A DNA stretch of 64,000 bases from Streptomyces sp. NBC_00576 (GTDB taxonomy: Bacteria > Actinomycetota > Actinomycetes > Streptomycetales > Streptomycetaceae). Position numbers and translations under genes: made by a program. Position 1 is the first letter of the stretch. Each line of letters starts with the position of its first letter. Below the pieces are notes generated by a model. It saw only the letters and a program-made list of their open reading frames with translations, was not told where the DNA came from and ran no database searches. The stretch covers positions 1,798,001 through 1,862,000 of the forward strand of contig NZ_CP107780.1 in NCBI RefSeq assembly GCF_036345175.1. The letters are read 5' to 3'. This document shows, one piece after another, positions 17,665 through 24,841 of the stretch.

Positions 17665-18711
17665 ATGCGCTGGGAGAACCTCACTGTGGAGTCCGGCTCC
17701 GGCCCGGCCGACGCCGCGTTGTTCGGCGCGGACGCGGTGACCACCCGTACCTTCGACTCCCCCGAGTTCCGCGGGATCACCTTCCACGAGATCCGGGCCC
17801 GTTCGATCATCAACCGCGTGCCGGGAGCCTCACGCATGCCGTTCGAGTGGACGGTGAATCCCTATCGGGGCTGCACGCACGCGTGTGTGTACTGCTTCGC
17901 GCGCAAGACGCACAGCTATCTGGACCTCGACACCGGTCTCGGCTTCGACTCCCAGATCGTCGTCAAGGTGAACGCGCCGGAGCTGCTCCGCCGCCAGCTC
18001 GGCTCGCGCCGCTGGCTCGGCGAGCACATCGCGATGGGCACCAACGTCGACTGCTACCAGCGCGCGGAGGGCCGCTACCGGCTGATGCCGGGCATCCTCA
18101 CCGCCCTGCGCGACCACGCGAACCCCTTCTCGATCCTGACGAAGGGCACCCTGATCCTGCGCGATCTCGACCTCCTGGTGCAGGCCTCCCAGGTCACGGA
18201 CGTCGGCATCTCCGTCTCCGTGGGCTTCACCGACCCCGACCTGTGGCGCACGGTCGAGCCGGGCACCCCCGCTCCGGAACGACGTCTGGACGTCGTACGG
18301 ACGCTTGGCGAGCACGGCATCGACTGCGGGGTGCTGATGGCCCCCGTGCTCCCCTTCCTCAGCGACCACCCGGATCGACTGCGGGACACCGTGCGGGCGA
18401 TCGCCGCATCCGGGGCGACCTCCGTGACCCCGCTGGTACTGCATCTGCGCCCCGGTGCCCGCGAGTGGTACATGGCCTGGCTCGGGCACCACCACCCGCA
18501 TCTCGTGCGCCGTTACGAGCGGTTGTACGCGGAGGGCGCCTACGCCCCCAAGTGGTACCAGCGCCGGATCACCCGCCAGGTCCACGACCTGGCCCAGGAG
18601 TACGGCATAGGTCCCACGCGCGCGGGAATGCCGCGCAGGATTCCGGCGGTCGTCGAGACCGTCGCACCGGGGACGGAGGCACCCGAGCCGGTCCAGCTGA
18701 CCCTTCTCTGA
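17665..18711 (+). CDS. Radical SAM protein, Rv2578c family
   Basis: 348-residue radical SAM enzyme related to the SplB/Rv2578c group. The [4Fe-4S] cysteines are in GCTHACVYC (Cx3Cx2C). TPLVLHLRPGA and the preceding repeats fit the TIM-barrel core. The C-terminal YAPKWYQRRI segment is characteristic of this family. The family's reaction is unknown to me; SplB relatives repair spore photoproduct, so a DNA-lesion role is possible but unproven. ATG 17665 follows GAGGAGGTG. An SOS-box-like palindrome lies just upstream. A GNAT gene follows after 12 bp and is probably co-transcribed. Confidence 0.9.
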   Translation: MRWENLTVESGSGPADAALFGADAVTTRTFDSPEFRGITFHEIRARSIINRVPGASRMPFEWTVNPYRGCTHACVYCFARKTHSYLDLDTGLGFDSQIVVKVNAPELLRRQLGSRRWLGEHIAMGTNVDCYQRAEGRYRLMPGILTALRDHANPFSILTKGTLILRDLDLLVQASQVTDVGISVSVGFTDPDLWRTVEPGTPAPERRLDVVRTLGEHGIDCGVLMAPVLPFLSDHPDRLRDTVRAIAASGATSVTPLVLHLRPGAREWYMAWLGHHHPHLVRRYERLYAEGAYAPKWYQRRITRQVHDLAQEYGIGPTRAGMPRRIPAVVETVAPGTEAPEPVQLTLL

Positions 18712-18723
18712 AAGGGTGCAGCC

Positions 18724-19251
18724 ATGAACGACCCGCTCCTCGTCCGCGAGATGACCCTCGACGACTGCGACCGCGTATCCGAAATCCGTATCCGGGGCTG
18801 GCAGCACGCCTACAAGGACCTGATGCCGCAGCCGTACCTCGACGCCCTCGACGTGGCGGAGGACGCCGAACGTCGGCGTACCTTCTTCGTGCGGGCGGGG
18901 TCGGAGGTCGTCAACCTGGTCGCGGAGCAGGCCGGCGAGGTCGTCGGCTGGGCCTGTCACGGGCCCTACCGGGACGGCGAAATCCGCACCGACGACGCCG
19001 AGTTGTACGCGATCTACGTGGACGTCGGGCAGTTCGGCGCCGGCGTCGGACAGGCGCTGTTGCAGGAGGCGATACGCCGGTGCGCCGATGCCAGGCACCG
19101 GCGCATGCTCCTGTGGGTACTCAAGGGCAACGACCGCGCGCGGCGGTTCTACGAGCGGGCGGGGTTCGCGGCCGACGGCGCCGAGGAGCCCTTCGACGTG
19201 GACGGGGTCGCCGTACCGGAGGTGCGGTACGTGCGGGAACTGCTCGGCTGA
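18724..19251 (+). CDS. GNAT family N-acetyltransferase
   Basis: 175-residue acetyltransferase with GNAT motifs. ELYAIYVDVGQFGAGVGQAL carries beta4 and the acetyl-CoA pyrophosphate loop (Q/RxxGxG/A type: GAGVGQAL). NDRARRFYERAGF is the C-terminal motif B. Acceptor substrate is unknown. The gene begins 12 bp after the radical SAM stop codon, with AAAGGGTGCAGCC as ribosome site, so it likely shares the SOS-like promoter. It converges on the HEAT-repeat gene with only 22 bp between stop codons. Confidence 0.92.
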   Translation: MNDPLLVREMTLDDCDRVSEIRIRGWQHAYKDLMPQPYLDALDVAEDAERRRTFFVRAGSEVVNLVAEQAGEVVGWACHGPYRDGEIRTDDAELYAIYVDVGQFGAGVGQALLQEAIRRCADARHRRMLLWVLKGNDRARRFYERAGFAADGAEEPFDVDGVAVPEVRYVRELLG

Positions 19252-19273
19252 CAGTTCCCCCGGTTCCGTCAGT

Positions 19274-19855
19274 TCACCTCTGCTTCGGGATGCGCGCCAG
19301 CGCGTGCACCGCCGCCTCGGCGAGGGCCGGGTGCGCGAGGGCCTCGTTCAGGACCGGTGCCGCACGCCGGTCCCCCAGCGCGCCCAGCGCCTCCACGCAG
19401 GCGAGCGCCACCCGCCGGTGAGGGTCGTGCGGTCTCAGGCGGCGGGCCAGCGTGGTGATCAGCGCGGGTACGGACTCGGGGGCGCGCAGTTCGGCCAGCA
19501 GCCGGACCGGGTGCAGGGCGTAGGCGACGCGCAGTTCGTTGGTCGCGAGGGCGGCTGCCGCACGGGCCGTGCGCGGGTCACCGAGGCAGGCCAGGGCATA
19601 CGCGGCGGAGGCGCAGCGCTGCGGGTCACGGTGGTTGAGGAGGAGGACGAGGGCCTCGAAGGCGCGCCGGTCCCCCGCGAGTCCCAACCGGAAGGCGGCC
19701 AACTCCCTGGCCCACAGCGGCCGTCCGGGGGCGGTGAGGACATCGGCCAGTTCGTCGAGGTCTCCGGTCGCCGCAAGGTGCTCGTACACCTTCGCGGCAT
19801 CCGTCCCCGCCTCGGCCCGTAAGCGCTCCGTGAGTGATCGCAACTCTTCGTCCAT
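19274..19855 (-). CDS. HEAT-repeat protein
   Basis: 193 residues of helical repeats (for example ALVLLLNHRDPQRCASAAYALACLGD, here only in outline, and RVALACVEALGALGDRRAAP). This pattern gives a solenoid scaffold for protein binding. There is no catalytic motif. The start MDEELRSL is preferred because the repeat fold begins there. It lacks a ribosome site, but TAATCT sits 7 nt upstream on the minus strand, suggesting a leaderless mRNA. Function is unknown. Confidence 0.8.
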   Translation of the reverse strand: MDEELRSLTERLRAEAGTDAAKVYEHLAATGDLDELADVLTAPGRPLWARELAAFRLGLAGDRRAFEALVLLLNHRDPQRCASAAYALACLGDPRTARAAAALATNELRVAYALHPVRLLAELRAPESVPALITTLARRLRPHDPHRRVALACVEALGALGDRRAAPVLNEALAHPALAEAAVHALARIPKQR

Positions 19856-20263
19856 GAAGCCGAGATTAGGTGCGTGGGCGGCACCGCGTGGGCAGGATCC
19901 CGGGACGTACATCACAAAACCGGGGGCTGGCGCGCTCGTTACTCACCGGTTAAGCTCAGACGAGCGAGTTACCCACTCGCCTGTTTTCCTTACTGACGAC
20001 GGCCTGGTGACGCAGCCGTCGTGAGTGCGACACGGCTTGGGACAGGGCCGGTCGGACCTCACCGTTCTCCGGGCGTGTGCACGCCCGCGACCACGGCACC
20101 GGGCGTGTGCGCTCGCAGCCCGGCATCACCCGCACTCCGCACTCCTTTCCTCGCTCCCGGTGTGCCGTTCACAGGGCTCCCTGTTCGCTTCCTGTTCAGG
20201 GCGGGTCCCTTCGGCGCATCCGGGCGCACTTCCAGTCGTCACCCTCATTCCTGGAGTCCCGCG
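19856..20263. other. 408-bp intergenic region with inverted repeats
   Basis: No credible gene lies between the HEAT-repeat and dehydrogenase genes. It holds the sequence TTACTCACCGGTTAA (19940-19954), the perfect inverted repeat GCGAGT-N5-ACTCGC (19964-19980), and ACGACGGC-N11-GCCGTCGT (19996-20022). These are operator or leader-hairpin candidates for the fatty-acid-type gene that follows, possibly for the TetR protein encoded downstream. Confidence 0.5.
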
Positions 20264-22069
20264 ATGGCCACTCCCCTGTCCGACACCTCTTTGTCCCCGC
20301 TCAGGACCGTCGCCGTGGTCGGCCTCGGCACGATGGGCACCGGCATCACCGAGGTCCTCACCCGCGCCGGCCGCGAGGTCGTCGGCATCGACATCAGCGA
20401 GGCCACGACCGCGAAGGCGGTCGCCGCCCTGGAGACCTCGACCGCCCGCGCCGTGGTGCGCGGCCGACTCACCGAACAGGAGCGCGAGGGCGTCCTCGCC
20501 CGCTTCCGTACGTCCACCGACCTGCGCGAGGCGGCCGACGCCGACCTGGTCATCGAGGTGGCGCCGGAGTCGTACGACATCAAGCACCAGATCTTCCGCG
20601 CCCTCGACGACATCGTGCGCCCCGGGACGATCCTCGCGACCGGCACCAACGCTCTCTCCGTCACCCGCCTCGCCGCCGACTCGGCTCGCCCCGAACGCGT
20701 TCTGGGCCTGCACTTCTTCAACCCGGCGCCGGCGATGAAGCTGGTCGAGGTGGTCTCGTCGGTGCTGACCGCGCCGCAGGCCGTCGCCGCGGTCACCGAT
20801 CTGGCGATCGAGCTCGGCAAGGAGCCCGTCGCCGTCGGCGACCGCCCTGGATTCGTCGCCGACGGACTGCTGTTCGGCTACCTCAACCAGGCCGCCGCGA
20901 TGTACGAGGCGAAGTACGCCTCCCGTGAGGACATCGACGCGGCGATGCGGCTGGGCTGCGGTCTGCCCATGGGTCCGCTCGCCCTCCTCGACCTGATCGG
21001 CATCGACACCGCCCGTACGGTCCTGGAGGCCATGTACGCCGAGTCCCACGACCGGCTGCACGCCCCGGCGCCCGTCCTCAAGCAGCTCAGCGAGGCGGGC
21101 CTGAGCGGCAGGAAGACGGGACGCGGCTTCTACTCCTACGAGGCACCCGGCAGCGCGACAGTCGTGGCGGATGCGCACACCCCGCTCTCCGGAGCGCCAG
21201 AGACCCCCGGCCGCACTGTCCGCTCCGTCGGTGTCGCCGGTTCCGGCACGATGGCCTCCGGTATCGCCGAGGTCTTCGCGAAGGCCGGGTACGAGGTGGT
21301 CCTCGCCGCCCGCAGCGAGGAGAAGGCCCAGATCGCCAAGGCCAGGATCGGCAAGTCCCTGGCCCGCTCCGTCGACAAGGGCCGCCTCACCGCCGAGGCC
21401 GCCGCGCAGACCCTCGACCGGATCACGGCGGCGGGCTCGTACGACGCCTTCGCGGACGTCGATCTGGCCGTCGAGGCCGTCGCCGAGGACCTGGAGATCA
21501 AGCAGCAGCTGTTCGCGACACTGGACAAGGTCTGCAAGCCGGGCGCGGTGCTGGCCACCACCACCTCGTCGCTGCCCGTCGTCGCGTGCGCCCGCGCCAC
21601 CTCGCGTCCCGAGGACGTGATCGGCATGCACTTCTTCAACCCGGCGCCGGCGATGAAGCTGGTCGAGGTCGTCCGTACGGTGTTGACGGCCGACGACGTC
21701 CACTCGACGGTCCGCGAGGTCTGCGTCAGGATCAAGAAGCACGCCGTGGACTGCGGTGACCGAGCCGGATTCATCGTCAACGCATTGCTTTTCCCGTATC
21801 TCAACAACGCGATCAAGATGGTGCAGGAGCACTATGCATCTCTTGACGACATTGACGCGGCGATGAAGCTGGGCGGCGGCTACCCGATGGGCCCGTTCGA
21901 ACTGCTGGACGTGGTCGGGCTGGACGTCTCCCTGGCCATCGAGAAGGTCCTGCACCGCGAGTTCCGTGACCCGGGCCTGGCCCCCGCGCCGCTCCTGGAG
22001 CACCTGGTGGCCGCGGGCTGCCTCGGCCGCAAGACGGGCCGCGGTTTCCGCGAATATGCCCGCCGCTGA
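20264..22069 (+). CDS. Tandem-fused 3-hydroxybutyryl-CoA dehydrogenase
   Basis: 601 residues comprising two complete 3-hydroxyacyl-CoA dehydrogenase modules (about 15-300 and 325-601). Each has an NAD/NADP loop (VGLGTMGTGI and VAGSGTMASGI), the catalytic His segment HFFNPAPAMKLVEVV and the C-terminal segment GRKTGRGF. The likely reaction is interconversion of acetoacetyl-CoA and 3-hydroxybutyryl-CoA, feeding crotonyl-CoA to the carboxylase/reductase downstream. The two modules share a 43-bp identical stretch. Start MATPLSDTSL follows CTGGAGTCCCGCG. It opens the ethylmalonyl-CoA gene block. A hairpin separates it from the TetR gene. Confidence 0.92.
   Translation: MATPLSDTSLSPLRTVAVVGLGTMGTGITEVLTRAGREVVGIDISEATTAKAVAALETSTARAVVRGRLTEQEREGVLARFRTSTDLREAADADLVIEVAPESYDIKHQIFRALDDIVRPGTILATGTNALSVTRLAADSARPERVLGLHFFNPAPAMKLVEVVSSVLTAPQAVAAVTDLAIELGKEPVAVGDRPGFVADGLLFGYLNQAAAMYEAKYASREDIDAAMRLGCGLPMGPLALLDLIGIDTARTVLEAMYAESHDRLHAPAPVLKQLSEAGLSGRKTGRGFYSYEAPGSATVVADAHTPLSGAPETPGRTVRSVGVAGSGTMASGIAEVFAKAGYEVVLAARSEEKAQIAKARIGKSLARSVDKGRLTAEAAAQTLDRITAAGSYDAFADVDLAVEAVAEDLEIKQQLFATLDKVCKPGAVLATTTSSLPVVACARATSRPEDVIGMHFFNPAPAMKLVEVVRTVLTADDVHSTVREVCVRIKKHAVDCGDRAGFIVNALLFPYLNNAIKMVQEHYASLDDIDAAMKLGGGYPMGPFELLDVVGLDVSLAIEKVLHREFRDPGLAPAPLLEHLVAAGCLGRKTGRGFREYARR
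20709..21669 (+). repeat. 43-bp exact direct repeat inside the fused dehydrogenase gene
   Basis: Bases 20709-20751 and 21627-21669 are identical over 43 nt and encode HFFNPAPAMKLVEV with its flanks in both modules. The period of 918 bp equals 306 codons, so recombination would leave an in-frame single-module gene. Confidence 0.9.
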
Positions 22070-22187
22070 CGGGACCGGCGACCGGTCCGGGCCCGACTTG
22101 GAACCCGAACCCGGGTTCGGAGACGAGTTCGGCCATGCGTTCGGACATGAAGGAGACTGGGGCGGACTGCTCGACCCGGCCTCTCCG

Positions 22188-22210
22188 CCCCCGCCCGCAC
22201 CGGGCGGGGG
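22188..22210. terminator. Strong GC hairpin
   Basis: CCCCCGCCCG (22188-22197), loop CAC, CGGGCGGGGG (22201-22210): a perfect 10-bp stem 119 bp after the dehydrogenase stop codon and about 50 bp before the TetR start. It lacks a U-tract and is likely a factor-independent-type Streptomyces terminator or attenuator. Confidence 0.7.
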
Positions 22211-22259
22211 TGATCCCGGGCGGGCGCGCCACCCTGCGCACATGCAGTACGTTCGGGTC

Positions 22260-23072
22260 ATGTCCCAGGCCGCCAAGTCCTCCCGTACCCCAGCCACGCC
22301 CGACGCGCCGGAAAGCGCCGCGGGCAGCCGCGCCGCCGCCCAGCGGCTCAAGATGCGCCGCGAACTGGCGGCCGCGGCAATGGAGCTGTTCTCGGCCAAG
22401 GGCTACGAAGGCACCACCGTCGACGAGATCGCGGCCCGGGCCGGCGTGGCCCGCCGCACCTTCTTCCGGCACTTCCGCTCCAAGGAAGAGGCGATCTTCC
22501 CGGACCACGACGACACGTTGATCCGGGCCGAGGCGGTGCTCAACGCGGCACCCGCGCACGAACATCCGCTCGACACCGTGTGCCGCGGCATCAAGGAAGT
22601 CATGAAGATGTACGCGGCCCGGCCGGAGATCTCTGTCGCCCGCTACAAACTGACCCGCGAGGTCCCCACCCTGCGGGAGGCGGAGATCGCGTCGGTCGCC
22701 CGCTACGAACGCCTCTTCACCCGCTATCTCCTGGGCCACTTCGACGAGCATGCCCACGACGACGACTCCAACGACGACCCGTTGCTGGCCGAGGTCGCCG
22801 CGTCGGCCGTGGTCACCGCCCACAACCACGTCCTGCGACGCTGGCTGCGGGCGGGCGGCCAGGGCGACGTCGAGGCACAGCTCGACCATGCCTTCGGGAT
22901 CGTGCAGAAGACCTTCGGTACGGGCATCGGAGTCGGGCGGGACACCCCGCCTCGCACGGTGCCGGCCTCGGTGGCCTCACAGGGGGAGGTACTGGTGGCG
23001 GTGGCACGGACCGACGCGCCTCTCGACGAGGTGATGCGGACCATCGAGCAGGCACTGAAGGAACGGTCGTAG
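22260..23072 (+). CDS. TetR family transcriptional regulator
   Basis: 270-residue repressor-type protein. The N-terminal HTH (about 25-75) reads MELFSAKGYEGTTVDEIAARAG and RRTFFRHFRSKEEA in outline, the typical TetR signature. The larger C-terminal part would bind a small ligand, plausibly an acyl-CoA given its position inside the ethylmalonyl-CoA block. ATG 22260 is used; ATG 22242 in frame is also possible. TACGTT lies 6 nt before 22260, so a leaderless start is possible. A long gap with palindromes separates it from ccr. Confidence 0.9.
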   Translation: MSQAAKSSRTPATPDAPESAAGSRAAAQRLKMRRELAAAAMELFSAKGYEGTTVDEIAARAGVARRTFFRHFRSKEEAIFPDHDDTLIRAEAVLNAAPAHEHPLDTVCRGIKEVMKMYAARPEISVARYKLTREVPTLREAEIASVARYERLFTRYLLGHFDEHAHDDDSNDDPLLAEVAASAVVTAHNHVLRRWLRAGGQGDVEAQLDHAFGIVQKTFGTGIGVGRDTPPRTVPASVASQGEVLVAVARTDAPLDEVMRTIEQALKERS

Positions 23073-23481
23073 AGCAGCAGAGCCGTACGGAACAGGCGGG
23101 TCGCAGATACTGCGGCCCGCCTCTTCTGTGCCCCGCGAGCGCTACTCTCCAGTAGCTTTTGATCGATCATCGCTCATTTGTTACGTAAAGATTTCATTTG
23201 AGAGCAGCTTCTGGCACCCAGTGCCTTGCAGGCTGACACGGGGTGCCATATCTTGAAGGTGTCCGGGCGGCCGGCGTGCAGAGACCATTCGTACGTCGGC
23301 TGTCCCCGCAAACCACGTGCTTGCGCCGCCCGGACGCCTGCGTCACAGGCAACCTCCCGCGCCACCACGCGCTGCCGAAGCACCAACCGCCGAACCGACG
23401 GCACGTCTCACCCAACCCTCAGCAGCACCGACGTCACCCTCAGCGTCTTCCCTCAAGACGCCATTCGCCGGAGGCAACACC
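23073..23481. other. 409-bp intergenic region carrying the ccr promoter
   Basis: No convincing gene. The first 130 bp include an AT-rich patch (23153-23200) with two perfect palindromes, TGATCGATCA (23160-23169) and TTACGTAA (23181-23188). The 7-mer TCATTTG is repeated at 23174 and 23194. A promoter flanked by an inverted repeat follows at 23212-23254. The remaining ~220 nt would be 5' leader with no recognised riboswitch. Confidence 0.55.
23212..23254 (+). promoter_or_regulatory. Candidate ccr promoter with flanking inverted repeat
   Basis: TTGCAG (23226-23231), 17 nt, TATCTT (23249-23254) fits a housekeeping promoter. Perfect 8-bp arms TGGCACCC (23212-23219) and GGGTGCCA (23241-23248) bracket the -35 and abut the -10. 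This is an ideal geometry for an operator controlling the ethylmalonyl-CoA block. Confidence 0.55.
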
Positions 23482-24825
23482 GTGACCGTTAAGGACATCC
23501 TGGACGCGATCCAGTCGCCGGACTCGACTCCGGCCGATTTCGCCGCTCTGCAGCTCCCCGAGTCCTACCGTGCCATCACCGTGCACAAGGACGAGACGGA
23601 CATGTTCGCGGGCCTCGAAACCCGCGACAAGGACCCCCGTAAGTCGATCCACCTGGACGACGTCCCGGTGCCGGAGCTCGGCCCGGGCGAGGCCCTGGTG
23701 GCCGTCATGGCCTCCTCGGTCAACTACAACTCGGTCTGGACGTCGATCTTCGAGCCGATGTCGACCTTCGGCTTCCTGGAGCGCTACGGCAGGCTCAGCG
23801 AGCTCACCAAGCGCCACGACCTGCCGTACCACATCATCGGTTCCGACCTCGCGGGTGTCGTCCTGCGCACCGGTCCCGGTGTCAACTCCTGGAAGCCGGG
23901 AGACGAGGTCGTCGCGCACTGCCTGTCGGTGGAGCTGGAATCGTCGGACGGGCACAACGACACGATGCTCGACCCCGAGCAGCGCATCTGGGGCTTCGAG
24001 ACGAACTTCGGCGGGCTGGCAGAGATAGCACTTGTCAAATCCAACCAGCTGATGCCCAAGCCGGACCACCTGTCGTGGGAGGAGGCCGCCGCACCCGGCC
24101 TGGTCAACTCCACCGCGTACCGCCAGTTGGTCTCGCGCAACGGCGCCGGGATGAAGCAGGGCGACAACGTCCTGATCTGGGGCGCGAGCGGCGGACTCGG
24201 CTCGTACGCCACGCAGTTCGCACTGGCCGGCGGCGCCAACCCCATCTGTGTCGTCTCCAGCGAGCAGAAGGCGGACATCTGCCGGAAGATGGGCGCCGAC
24301 GCGATCATCGACCGCAACGCCGAGGGCTACAAGTTCTGGGCGGACGAGCACAACCAGGACCCGCGCGAGTGGAAGCGGTTCGGCAAGCGCATCCGTGAGC
24401 TGACCGGCGGCGAGGACGTCGACATCGTCTTCGAGCACCCCGGCCGCGAGACCTTCGGCGCGTCCGTCTACGTCACGCGCAAGGGCGGCACGATCGTCAC
24501 CTGCGCCTCGACCTCCGGGTTCAACCACGAGTACGACAACCGCTATCTGTGGATGTCCCTCAAGCGCATCATCGGCTCCCACTTCGCCAACTACCGCGAG
24601 GCCTGGGAGGCCAACCGGCTGGTCGCCAAGGGCAAGATCCACCCGACGCTCTCCAAGGTGTACTCCCTGGAGGAGACCGGGCAGGCCGCCTACGACGTCC
24701 ACCGCAACCTCCACCAGGGCAAGGTCGGCGTCCTGTGCCTGGCCCCCGAGGAGGGTCTCGGTGTGCGCGACGCGGAGAAGCGCGCCCAGCACATCGACGC
24801 CATCAACCGCTTCCGGAACATCTGA
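23482..24825 (+). CDS. ccr: Crotonyl-CoA carboxylase/reductase
   Basis: 447-residue NADPH-dependent medium-chain dehydrogenase that reductively carboxylates crotonyl-CoA to (2S)-ethylmalonyl-CoA, the signature step of the ethylmalonyl-CoA pathway. The sequence is highly characteristic: SVNYNSVWTSIFEP near the N-terminus, the nucleotide loop IWGASGGLGSYATQ, then FEHPGRETFGASV and HPTLSKVYSLEETGQAAYDV. Length equals the known Streptomyces enzymes. The start is GTG 23482, fixed by GGAGGC 6 nt upstream. The product feeds the mutase encoded 16 bp downstream and also supplies ethylmalonyl-CoA extender units for polyketides. Cytoplasmic. Confidence 0.97.
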   Translation: MTVKDILDAIQSPDSTPADFAALQLPESYRAITVHKDETDMFAGLETRDKDPRKSIHLDDVPVPELGPGEALVAVMASSVNYNSVWTSIFEPMSTFGFLERYGRLSELTKRHDLPYHIIGSDLAGVVLRTGPGVNSWKPGDEVVAHCLSVELESSDGHNDTMLDPEQRIWGFETNFGGLAEIALVKSNQLMPKPDHLSWEEAAAPGLVNSTAYRQLVSRNGAGMKQGDNVLIWGASGGLGSYATQFALAGGANPICVVSSEQKADICRKMGADAIIDRNAEGYKFWADEHNQDPREWKRFGKRIRELTGGEDVDIVFEHPGRETFGASVYVTRKGGTIVTCASTSGFNHEYDNRYLWMSLKRIIGSHFANYREAWEANRLVAKGKIHPTLSKVYSLEETGQAAYDVHRNLHQGKVGVLCLAPEEGLGVRDAEKRAQHIDAINRFRNI

Positions 24826-24841
24826 GGACCGGAGGTCATCG

